Shown here piece by piece: positions 24,460 to 34,914 of a stretch of 64,000 bases of DNA. The notes below the pieces were generated by a model. The model saw only the letters and a program-made list of their open reading frames with translations, made no database searches and was not told the origin of the DNA. The stretch's first letter is position 1. Every line of letters starts with the position of its first letter. Source of the stretch: Narthecium ossifragum (lineage: Eukaryota > Streptophyta > Magnoliopsida > Dioscoreales > Nartheciaceae); assembly GCA_963920575.1 (NCBI GenBank), contig OY986972.1, forward strand, positions 5,969,115 to 6,033,114. The letters are read 5' to 3'. Both the position numbers and the translations under genes were made by a program.

Positions 24460-25951
24460 AATCACATTCAGCTTTGAATCTGATTTCCAATTTCACATTC
24501 GAATTCAGATTCGAATCCTTCCGATTATGAAACTTGCTTCCACATCATTCTCCACTATACAATGACTTAGTAGGGATCTCAAGATTGTAAGCTGCTAATA
24601 CATATAATCACATCCTTCTTGCAAGACTCGATTTTGCAACATACAAGGAACCAAGCATTGTCATTGACTTGACGCATAGTTTTGAGTAGACTTTTCTGCA
24701 AAGCAACTATGGAATATAGGCAAATTCCTTCTAATACGAACAAAATTTTGAGGAAAAACTAACCTAAAATCACTTGAAGCAAAAGTTAAACTAGTTTCTG
24801 TGTGTTGGAAGGAAGGCAAGTCACTTAAAGAAGGTTTTGCATAGCAAGATGATGGCACCTGTCGATACAGAGACCATCTAAAATGCTCCTTAGAGAAGGT
24901 TTTGCATTGCAAGATTGGCGCTTTTTTTTTTTTTTTTTGATTTCAAAGAAAGGGATTCACTTCCTCTTTTGCCAAACCATCCATCATAGTTCGTCATGAG
25001 AACATCACCAAATGAAACGAAGAGAGGGAGGGAGGGATCCGAGCAAACTTACTTCATCCTGCCAGGGGATCTGGACGCGCCAAAAGCAGGGAAATGGTGG
25101 TTTGATCTTTGCCTCATATATATATATAAAAAAAATATATATATAAAAAATCCTCACTCCGATCTAACAGCGATCGTCCACTCTCATGAAAGCCAGTGCT
25201 TCCGCCCCACGCGGTGCGGTGCGTGTCCGTCCTCGTCAACAGATCTGGGGGGAAGGAGGGGTCATCGGCGCCGAGGTGTGTGATGATCGATGCGGGATCC
25301 CCCGGATAGGGCGGACTAGAGAGAGTAGTATTAAAAGAGAGTATACATTAAAGGGCTCAGATATTTAATTGGGTGGCGCGCTTCGGTTGGTACGATAGGA
25401 GAGCGAGCAACCAGCGGGGGGTGCCTTCGATTCCCACGATCTTTTATTTCCAAATGCCGCGCGCCACGACTTCGGGAAGGCGCCTTCTGCGTCTCGTGTC
25501 GTGGTGGGGACCATTCATCCGGGCGTTGATTTAATATTAATTTGTCTTCATTGCTACAATGCTACCTATGAAAAGGGCACCGGACCGCACCTAGTTTTAT
25601 TAATATTGTGAAAAACTATCACATTTTTTATTATTACATCACGATAACTCCGCTATCAATTTTATTTGCACATCAGTGCATGTTTGAAGCTTCCGATTGA
25701 TCGGCGCAATCAACCAACACACACAACCACAGTTTTAGTAGCCAGTGTGTTTACTCCAAAAAGGCTCATCTTTATTAATCAATACATGCTACTCCCAGCA
25801 TCCGGTTGTTTCAGAGAGAGTTCCTTGCTTGGGACCCATATTCTATTATTCTCCTCCCGTATTTCATGCGATCCCACCGCCTCTTTTCTCTCTCAACTAC
25901 TATTTAGACTTCGAAGATTTTTCTATAAATGCGTTTGAAAAACCAGCCACA
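24460..25951. other. Intergenic or promoter region, no clear gene
   Basis: Contains an 18-base T run near 24923, an AT microsatellite around 25117-25148 and a GC-rich segment (25185-25520) that could be a 5' UTR or promoter of the minus-strand MFS gene. No coding exon could be assigned in phase. Confidence 0.35.
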
Positions 25952-26219
25952 TGTTCTAACGTATATGTGCACCAAAGAACACATGTTATACTTCTAAAAT
26001 GAAGGAGAGAGGAAGAATGAACACAAGTAGAGAGAGAAAGAGAGAGCGAGAACTTCTCTTACACTGCTTTTTTTTATTCACCATTGGGGGAAGTCTTTAT
26101 ACAGGCAAATAACTACACATCATGTCAAAGGATGGATGAAGATTTCAACCCTTTATTTATGAGGGTTATGTGATAGTAGGTAATGGTCATTCATTCTTTG
26201 AAACATATGATTCATAACA
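25952..26219 (-). repeat. Copia-3 3' LTR (268 bp)
   Basis: Matches 41837-42103. Shared blocks include AGAATGAACACAAGTA, GGATGGATGAAGATTTCAAC and GTAGGTAATGGTCATTC. The two differ at many bases, so the element is older than the other two Copia elements. Confidence 0.88.
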
Positions 26220-26401
26220 CTCCCCCTTGAATGACCATTAGTACAAGAACGTGCCTCGTTAAAAGCCTTTGCTAAGAAAAACCCAACGGGATAAAAACTT
26301 AGCGAAAGGAAAAGAGTACACTCTTCTTACTTAGAAAAGTATTAGGTTATCAAGACTGTTTCGTTAAAACCTTGCTAAGGAAAACCCAGTGGGAAAACCC
26401 C
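26220..26401 (-). other. Copia-3 3' untranslated part, left of Copia-2
   Basis: Repeated GTTAAAACCTTGCTAAGGA-like blocks, which continue at 31510-31590 on the other side of Copia-2. This places the Copia-2 insertion inside Copia-3, not beside it. Confidence 0.75.
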
Positions 26402-26641
26402 TATTGATTTTGACTCAAAATTGAAGTTGACTAACTCTCTATATTCAGGCTATGTTTATGTACATAGCATGAGTCTAAATTGGACTCAATTAGTCTCTCT
26501 TGTGTATGCATATTTAGGTGGGACCCGGTAGGGTTTCTTAGTGGTTTTTGCTAACATCCGAAATAAGGCTGCTGGGGGACGGCTGTAGAAGAGGGAGGAA
26601 AAAGAGAACAGAGCCTCTCGTGTGGTGGCTGTAGCAAAGAA

Positions 26642-26682
<41 letters not shown>

Positions 26683-26927
26683 TAGAGAAGAGATGTATGC
26701 GGGAGATTATACTTGGTGATTTCTCCTCTTGTAATCTTTGATTCTATAGTGGATTCTCTGGCGTGCTCTCCCGTGGATGTAGGAGGTTTGTCTCCGAACC
26801 ACGTAAATCCTTGTGTTACTATTTCTTTTGTGGTTTGTTTGCCTTGCTCTTCTCTGTGGTTTTGTGCATCGCATAAGGGTTTTCAAACATCGATCTGTGA
26901 TCAAGATCCGACGCTTCCGAGCCATCA
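26402..26927 (+). repeat. Copia-2 5' LTR (526 bp)
   Basis: Matches 30988-31509 and ends CCATCA. Contains a (GA)n run near 26649-26680. The first bases read TATTG, where the 3' LTR has TGTTG. Confidence 0.9.
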
Positions 26928-26929
26928 AG

Positions 26930-26942
26930 TGGCATCAGAGCC
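26930..26942 (+). other. Primer binding site of Copia-2
   Basis: TGGCATCAGAGCC begins two bases after the 5' LTR. The normal plant Copia site, complementary to the 3' end of initiator Met tRNA, is TGGTATCAGAGCC, so this copy has one T-to-C change. Confidence 0.85.
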
Positions 26943-26972
26943 TCAGGTTTTAGGGTTTGTTAAGCCGCCGTG

Positions 26973-29900
26973 ATGTCTAAGTTCGAGGTGGAGAAGTTCG
27001 ATGACAAGATAAATTTTGGATTATGGCAAAAGAGGGTGAAAGCAATTTTGGTGCAGAATGATCTACATAAAACACTTTTGGGTGATGAAGGGAAGTCTGC
27101 AACCATGAAGCATGAGGATTGGGCAGAAAAGGATCTGAAGGCTTTGATCATGATAATGCTTTTTTTGTCTGATGATGTGATGTACAACGTGCTCGATGAG
27201 GATACTACGGTTGGCTTGTGGAATAAGTTAGAGAAGCTATACATGTCAAAATCTCTAACCAACAAGTTGTACTTGAAGAAGTAGTTGTACAGTCTGCGTA
27301 TGGTTGAGCGTGGAAACCTTCTTGAGCACCTTAATGACTTTAATAAGTTGATCACACAGCTGCTTAGTTTGGATGTGAAGATCGACGATGAAGACAAAGC
27401 AGTCATCTTTCTTTCTTCTCTCCCAGAGTCCTATGATCATTTGGTGACAACCATCTTGTATGGAAAGGATACCATTAAGATGGATGAGGTCACAAGTACA
27501 TTGCTTTCACATGAAATGAGGCGAAAGCCTAACAACACTGAAGCTGAAGGTTTGGTGGTGAAGCAATCAAGTCAAGAAAGAGGATGGTCTAAAATTAGAG
27601 GTGGTAAGAAAGACAAAGGTAGATCAAAATCCAGAGTCAGAAAGAATCAATGTAGATGGTGCAAAGAAGATGGACACTGGATGAAGGATTGCAAGAAATT
27701 TGCAGAGGTTCAGAAAAGAAAGACCAAAGACCCAGTTCAAGCAAGTGTAGCTTCTGAGGTTTCTGATACAGAAGATGGAGACATGCTTAATGTCTCGTCA
27801 GGTATGGACCCTACTGACTCTTGGATTCTTGATTCAGGATGTTCTTATCATATGTGCCCATATCGAGACTGGTTTTCTACTTATGATTTGCATGCTGGGG
27901 GAACAGTTCTTAAGAGTAATAATACTGAATGTAAAACTGTTGGGATAGGAACAATTAGAATCAAGATGTTTGATGGCGATGTGAGAACACTAACTGATGT
28001 TAGACATATCCCAGATCTCAGAAAAAGCCTAATCTCTTTAGGTGCTTTAGATGCAAATGGATGCACCTATAGTGGTGCCAATGGCATAATTAAAGTGAAG
28101 AGGGGTGCCATGGTTGTAATGAAAGGAGAGAAAAAGGGGTCACTGTATCGGTTGATAGGTCAGACCATAACAGGCCATGCTGCAGTGACATCTTTTTCTG
28201 ACAGTGATAGTACTTTATTATGGCATCCTAGATTGGGGCACATGAGCGAGAGAGGGATGTTAGAACTGTATAATAGAAAATTGCTTGATGGTGTTAAATC
28301 TTGCAAGTTAGATTTTTGTAAATATTGTGTTCTTGGCAAGCAATGCAGGGTCAGTTTTACAACGTCTACCAACAGGAGCACGCAGATTTTAGACTATGTT
28401 CATTCAAATGTATGGGGCCCCGCCCCTATCACTTCTTCAGGTGGTGCCAGATACTTTATCAGTTTCATTGATGACTTTTCCAGAAAAACATGGGTTTACT
28501 TTATGAAACAAAAGTCTGAAGCCTTTGATAAGTTCAAGATATGGAAAGCAATGATTGAGAAGCAAACTGGAAAATAGATAAAGTGCATGAGGACAGATAA
28601 CGGTGGAGAGTTTGTCTCTAAGGAGTTTGACCAGTTTTGCTTAGATGAAGGCATTAAACGGCATTTCACAGTTCCTGGCAAGCCACAACAAAATGGAGTA
28701 GCTGAAAGAATGAACAGGACACTTCTAGAAAGATCCAGAAGTATGAGAATATTTGCAGACCTACCAAACCAATTTTGGGCCGAGGCAGTCAACATGGCCT
28801 GTTATGTGGTGAATAGATCACCTTCCAAAGCACTGCAATTGAAGACTGCAGAAGAGGTATGCACTTCTAAGCATGTTGATTACTCTAACTTACATATTTT
28901 TGGGTGTCCTGTCTATATGTTGCTACAGGAAACAAAAAGGACAAAGCTTGATGCTAAGTCTAAGATGTGCATCTTTCTTGGATTTAAAGAAGGAATGAAG
29001 GGGTTCAAACTTTGGGATCGTAAAACTAAGAAGATTGAGTATAGCAGAGATGTGGTATTTGATGAAGCATCTATGTTGAGGAAATTTCAGCAAAGTAGTC
29101 AAGATGGAGATAAGACTGATACCACTAGTCAGGTGGAGTTGATTGGAGTAGAAAGAAGCATCACTGTGCCAGATACTGAAGAATCTTCTCATCAGGGTCA
29201 TGAAGAAGAGGTGCAGCCAGAAGAAGAATTGCCATATTCTATTGCAAAGGATAGAGAAAGAAGAAATATAAGAAAGCCAGCAAGATTTGATGATACATTA
29301 GCATATGCATTGCTGTCAAGCTTAGGTGAGCCAACCAACTTCAAAGAAGCAATAGAAGAGAAAGATAGGTCGCAGTGGATGAGTGCTATGGAGGAAGAGA
29401 TGGATTCTCTTCACAAGAACTAAACTTGGGAGTTGGTGGATCTACCTAAAGGAAAGAAGACAATTGGCTGCAAGTGGGTATATAGGAAGAAAGAAGCTTC
29501 ATTTGAAGGAGAACCAATCAGATATAAGGCAAGGTTAGTAGCAAAAGGATATGCACAAAAGGAAGGAGTAGATTTTAATGATATTTTCTCTCTAGTTGTG
29601 AAGCATTGCTCTATTAGAATTTTATTGGCTATGGTAGCTATGTGGGATATGGAATTAGAATAGCTTGATGTGAAGACAACATTTCTCCATGGACAGTTAG
29701 AGGAGGAAATTTATATGGCACAACCAGATGGGTTTGTTGAAGAAGGAAAAGAGCAGCTTGTCTGCAAGCTCAGGAGATCACTTTATGGCCTCAAAAAAGC
29801 ATCCAGACAGTGGTACAAGCGGTTCGACAGTTTCATGGTAACACATGGCTATATTAGGAGCATGTATGATCGGTGCGTATACTTTCGCTTTCTTGCTGAT

Positions 29901-30890
29901 GGTTCTATTATTTTATTGATGCTTTATGTCGATGATATGCTAATTGCCTGCAAAAGTTTGGATGAGATCAATAAGCTAAAACAGGAATTAAGCATGGAGT
30001 TTGAGATGAAAGATTTAGGAAGTGCCAGAAGGATTCTAAGCATGGAGATTATGAGAGATAGACAGAATGGAAAGCTATGGTTGACACAGAAGAAATATCT
30101 TGAAAAGGTAGTGGCCAAATTCAATATGAAGGAAGCCAAAGCAGTTAGCACACCACTAGCTCAGCACTTCAAGTTGTCTCTTCAACAATGTCCGAAGACA
30201 GAAGAAGACAAAGAAGACATACTCATAGTACCGTATGCTAGAGCCGTTGGATGCTTGATGTACGCCATGGTTTGTACCATACCAGATTTATCTCAGGCGA
30301 TTAGTGTCGTGAGCAAATATATGGCAAATCCAGGGAAAGAGCATTGGAATGCTTTAAAGTGGATTTTGCGGTACTTGAAAGGTACACCAGATACAGGACT
30401 GTTGTTTCAGAAAGGTACTGAAGAGGAGATGGTCATGGGCTATGCAGATTCAGATTATGCAGGAGATATAGACAGACGAAAGTCTAGTACAGGGTATATC
30501 TTTACTCTAGGTGGAGGCCCCATTAGTTGGAGGTGTACATTGCAGGACACAGTGGCTTTATCAACTACAGAAGCAGAGTATATGGCAGCAGTTGAGGCAA
30601 CCAAAGAAGCTGTTTGGTTAAAAGGTTTGATAAATGAGCTTGGTATATCACAGAAGAGTGTTACTTTATATTGCGACAACCAGAGTGCTATATGTCTAGC
30701 AAAGGACCCAGTGTACCATGCCAGGACGAAACACATAGATGTGAGGTATCACAGGCTCAGAGATTTTGTTGCAGATGGTGACATACAACTGAAGAAAATT
30801 CCTACTGAGAGGAATATTGCAGACATGATGACCAAGCCATTGCATAGGGAGAAGTTCAGGCAAAGCCTGAGCTTAGCCCACATTCAATAA
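26973..30890 (+). pseudogene. Copia-2 gag-pol polyprotein, four in-frame stops
   Basis: One uninterrupted phase from ATG 26973 to TAA 30888-30890 (about 1305 codons), with stops at 27282-27284 (TAG), 28575-28577 (TAG), 29421-29423 (TAA) and 29661-29663 (TAG). Order: gag; zinc knuckle CRWCKEDGHWMKDC near 27650; protease SWILDSGCSYHM; integrase with HPRLGH, CKYCVLGKQC, DNGGEF and VAERMNRT; reverse transcriptase with LYVDDM near 29930; RNase H with ALSTTEAEY and TKHIDVRYH. No base is gained or lost across 3.9 kb. The stops fall where related elements commonly have glutamine. Non-functional as it stands. Confidence 0.93.
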
Positions 30891-30987
30891 TGCTAGTTGA
30901 TGAAAGCCCCAGGGAGAGGGGGTTTTGATTGCAGAGAATCCAAGTCAGTGTTTTGAAGAAGATCAATTGTTGAGTCAAGGTGGAGAT

Positions 30988-31225
30988 TGTTGATTTTGAC
31001 TCAAAATTGAAGTTGACTGACTCTCTATATTCATGCTATGTTTATGTACATAGCATGAGTCCAAACTGGACTCAATTAGTCTCTCTTGTGTATGCATATT
31101 TTGGTGGGACCCGGTAGGGTTTCTTAGTGGTTTTTGCTAACATCCGAAATAAGGCTGCTGGAGGACGGCTGTAGAAGAGGGAGGAAAAAGAGGACAGAGC
31201 CTCTCGTGTGGTGGCTGTAGCAAAG

Positions 31226-31276
<51 letters not shown>

Positions 31277-31509
31277 TACGTGGGAGATTATGCTTGGTGA
31301 TTTCTCCTCTTGTAATCTTTGATTCTATAGAGGATTCTCTAGCGTGCTCTCCCCATGGATGTAGGAGGTTTGTCTCCGAACCACGTAAATCATTGTGTCA
31401 CTATTTCTTTTGTGGTTTGTTTGCCTTGCTCTTCTCTGTGGTTTTGTGCATCGCATAAGGGTTTTCAAACATCGATCTGTGATCAAGATCCGACGCTTCC
31501 GCGTCATCA
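30988..31509 (+). repeat. Copia-2 3' LTR (522 bp)
   Basis: Starts TGTTGATTTTGACTC after a purine-rich AAGGTGGAGATT tract and ends GCGTCATCA. Its (GA)n run (about 31231-31274) is longer than in the 5' LTR. Confidence 0.9.
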
Positions 31510-31759
31510 AAACCTTAGTGAAGGAAAACGAGTACAGTACCTGAATACCTTCTAAGATCATGACTCTCCCTCATGAAGATATAATATAAGTGATAAGACG
31601 TGAAAAGTGCATAAATCACCCTTTTAACTTGGCCTTGTTAGTCTCCGAGCAAGGCCTTACTGACGATTATTACCCTATAACAGGTACAAGAGCCCTCAAT
31701 GAGGATTGGATCAAGTTCTGAGCTTAAACGAAGTCATTCGGGCCATTTTTTATGAAGAA

Positions 31760-32055
31760 GATCGATCCTTTATTGAAGAAGGATCGATCCTTTGAAGAAC
31801 ATTAAGAAGAATCCAGTCGGGACAACAAGGATCGATCCTCCATAAAGAGAAGATCGATCCTTTTTGCACATTTTCCAATGACAGAGCGCAAATTTTAGAG
31901 GATCGATCTCCACCTACTGAAAGATCGATCTTCATCGGGGCGCAGCCAGAACTCAAGAGAAAGGATCGATCCTTTCCTATGGGAGGATCGATCCTCCACG
32001 GGACCAGCGATCACACGAAGAGGAAGATCGATCCTCTACTTTACAAGGATCGATC
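31760..32055. repeat. Five GATCGATC pairs in solo LTR B
   Basis: Pairs start at 31760/31782, 31830/31852, 31901/31923, 31964/31986 and 32026/32048, each exactly 22 bp apart with a 14-base spacer. Successive pairs are 70, 71, 63 and 62 bp apart. Flanking bases often extend the palindrome symmetrically, for example AAGGATCGATCCTT and GAGGATCGATCCTC. Confidence 0.92.
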
Positions 32056-32119
32056 CTTTTGTGCCAGCCGAGCAAAATCAATGGTCCAGATCTAATCCGA
32101 GTGGGGGAGGCTTGCTTAC

Positions 32120-32128
32120 TATAAATAG
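32120..32128 (+). promoter_or_regulatory. TATA box of solo LTR B
   Basis: TATAAATAG about 65 bp after the last GATCGATC pair, with a poly-pyrimidine CTTCTCTTAGTCCTTTCTCC stretch following. This is a typical LTR core promoter layout. Confidence 0.55.
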
Positions 32129-33167
32129 ACCCCTTTTGGGGGATTTTAGGGATCTTCTCTTAGTCCTTTCTCCAGCCCTTCTATTTTCCTTACCCAATTG
32201 AGAGGAGGACTTCTTGGAGGGAATTCATGGGAGGAGAGCTTCATCAACCTCCATCCATGGATCCAACCAAGATGAGTAGCTAACTTCCTTTCTCTTGGGA
32301 TTTCCATGTAGTTGTAGGATTCTTTTGTAGTTTTCTTAGGGTTTTTGATGTGTAATCTTTGGGGATGATCTATTGTATGGATTTGAGCATGATTTCTCTA
32401 TTTTTGTACATGGATCTTATATGTTGAATGGATGAATGCCTTTCTTTGGTATGAGTTAGAACTTGTGCATAATAGGTGTTTGTTGTTATGCACCAATAAG
32501 TTGGATGTGCTAGAAACACATCCAATTACATTGGGAGGATGATTAGCCCGAGATTAGAGGTTAGGGATGCTAGAACCATCCCTATCTCTCTAATTAGAGG
32601 ATCCATTCTATCTTTCTCTTGCATTGGATTCGAGGTGCTAGAACCAACTCGATCCAATGCCCGATTCCATACAATGCCTTTACCTTGCGACGAATCGATC
32701 TTAATCGAAGGTTCATTAGCGACGATAGAAGCTAATCACTCATTCGTCGATTTTGTGAATGTGATTTTTTTCGGCAGATGATCCTAACCCGACTTCCGTT
32801 GAACGATAAGTGAGGCTAATCACCCGCTTGTCGACTTCTAGATTTCGATTGTCCCAATTGGATTACACCTCAATTCCTTAGGAGGTTACATTAGAACCTA
32901 CAATGAAATGGAGATCCCAAGGCCTCTCTATATTAGTTATACTTCTTTTCACTTAGTTAATTACTTTAATAGTCATTAATCCAAAACCCAAATCATTTTA
33001 GCTAGTTGTTTGGAGTTATCTATCGAGTACGTTAGTCAATTCTCATTTCCCTGCGGATCGACCCGGACTCCCGCTAACTACGTAGTAGTTAGTTAGGATT
33101 ATAATATTGACGCCCTAGTCACTTTTAATGACGAGTGGTTTGGGCGCTATCAATAAGCTTCTAATGC

Positions 33168-34885
33168 TTAGCACAATAGATCCTTGAGACGACGCATTAC
33201 AATGCTATGTACTAGCTTCCTGTATGTTGTCGTCGGTAGAGCCTTGGTAAATAGATCGGCCAAATTGTCGTTGGAGCGTATCTGCCGAATATCAATATCA
33301 CCGTTCTTTTGGAGCTCATGTGTATAAAAGAACTTTGGTGATATATGCTTAGTTCTGTCGCCTTTGATATAACCGCCTCTAATTTGAGTGACGCATGCGG
33401 TATTATCTTCATATAATACCGTCGGGGTATTTCTGATTGAAGATAATCCACAAGTGTCTTGAATATGTTGTATCATGCTTCTCAGCCAGATACACTCTCT
33501 ACTTGCTTCATGAATGTCAAGTATCTCAGCATGATTGGAAGAGGTAGCGGTTAGTGTCTGCTTCATAGATCTCCAAGATATAGCAGTGTTGTCATACATA
33601 AGATATAGCCGGTTTGTGATTTGGCTTTATGTGGATCAGAAAGATAATCAGCATCTGCATAGCCAACCAAATGTGGTCTCGAACTATTTGAGAAAAACAG
33701 TCCAAGATCTGTAGTTCCACGGAGATAGCGTAGTATGTGCTTGATCCCATTTCAGTGTCTTCGAGTTGGTGCAGAAATGTATCTTGCCAATAGATTAACT
33801 GCAAAAGCTATATCGGGCCTTGTGCAATTTGTAAGATACATGAGAACTTTAATTACACTAAGATATGGTACTTCATGACCAAGGAGTTCTTCACCATCTT
33901 TATGAGGGCGGAAAGGATCCTTCTTCAGATCAAGAGATCGGACAACCATTGGAGAACTCAATGGATGAGTTTTATCCATATAAAATTGTCTTAGAACCTT
34001 TTCCTTATAATGTGATTGATGAACCAATATTCCAATTGGAAAGTGCTTGATCTACAGGCCGAGGCAAAATTTTGTCTTTTCAAGATCTTTCATTTCAAAT
34101 TCCTTTTTTAAATAGTCAGATGTCTTTGTGAGCTCTTTAGGAGTCCCAATTAAATTCAAGTCATCGACATATACTACAATAATGGCAAATCCGGAATTTG
34201 ATTTCTTGGTGAAGACACGTGGGCAAACTGGGTTATTTACATATCCCTCTTTCAGGAGGTATTCACTGAGCCGATTGTACCACATCCAGCCAGACTATTT
34301 TAACCCATATAAGGATCTTTGAAGTTTGATAGAATACAGATCCCGAGATTTTGCTTCAGGCAATTTAAGTCCTTCATGAACTTTCATATAAATATCACTA
34401 TCTAGCGACCCATATATGTATACTGTGATTACATCCATTAAATCAAAAATCGAAATGTTATTGCATCCATTACATGAGAGTATGTCTCCTCGTAGTCTAT
34501 ACCAAGTTTCTGTGAGAAACCTTGTGCTACAAGCCGTGCTTTATACCGCACAATTTCATCTTTTTCATTTCACTTGCGCACAAACACCCATTTGTATCCC
34601 ACTGGTTTGACATCTTCTGGTGTTTGGATTACAGGTCCAAAAACATTTCGTTTTGCCAGTGAGTCTAATTCAGATTGAATAGCTTCTTTCCATTTTGGCC
34701 AATCATCCCTACGCCAACACTTTTCGACGGATTGTGGCTCAAGCTCTTCATTACTTCTGGTAATATCAAGAGCAACTGCATATGCAAATAAGTAGTCGAC
34801 AACAGTTTCATTTATGTTCCACCTTTTCTCAGTGTGCACATAATTTATCGAGATCTCATGATTTTCATATATCTGGACCTATTCA
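33168..34885 (-). pseudogene. Copia-3 reverse transcriptase and RNase H remnants
   Basis: Broken frames in pol order. The reverse transcriptase start lies at 34570-34880 (WPKWKEAIQSELDSL, VGYKWVFVRK), the catalytic YVDDL near 34160, the connection at 33752-34027 ([15 protein letters not shown]) and RNase H at 33168-33599 (ISWRSMKQTLTATSSNHAEI, DRTKHISPKFFYTHELQ, LADLFTKALP). The stop is TAA at 33168-33170. Several frameshifts separate the pieces. The 5' side is cut by the solo LTR at 34915. Confidence 0.9.
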
Positions 34886-34914
34886 GGAGGTGCTTGAACC
34901 TCGTCGGGAGGTAT

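Larger units (their letters stand above)
26402..31509 (+). mobile_element. Copia-2, complete LTR retrotransposon nested in Copia-3
   Basis: Plus-strand element of about 5.1 kb with LTRs 26402-26927 and 30988-31509. The primer site at 26930-26942 (TGGCATCAGAGCC) fits initiator Met tRNA with one difference from the usual form. AAACC follows the 3' LTR and also occurs at 26395-26399, but two extra bases and a changed first dinucleotide at the 5' LTR make the duplication imperfect. The LTRs differ at roughly 3-4% by eye and in the length of a GA run. The gag-pol frame has four stops and no frameshift. Confidence 0.92.
31591..33152 (+). mobile_element. Solo LTR, family B (1562 bp), nested in Copia-3
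   Basis: Runs TGATAAGACGTG to GGGCGCTATCA, with ATAAG on both sides (31586-31590 and 33153-33157). The first ~40 bases match the coding-strand start of the LTRs of the element at 51790-59387. It also has the TCCCTGCGGATCGA block near its end that such LTRs share. TATAAATAG is at 32120-32128. No internal element sequence is attached. Confidence 0.92.

Noticed and set aside
25117..25148. AT dinucleotide run as a regulatory element
   Set aside because: A simple microsatellite; nothing else supports a role.
26973..30890. In-frame TAG and TAA codons as recoded glutamine
   Set aside because: Plant nuclear genes use the standard code, and the element is one copy with other decay. Nonsense mutation explains the stops.
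31760..32055. Regular GATCGATC spacing as a CRISPR array
   Set aside because: Repeats are 8-bp palindromes in pairs inside an LTR of a plant retroelement. No cas genes and no spacer-length logic.
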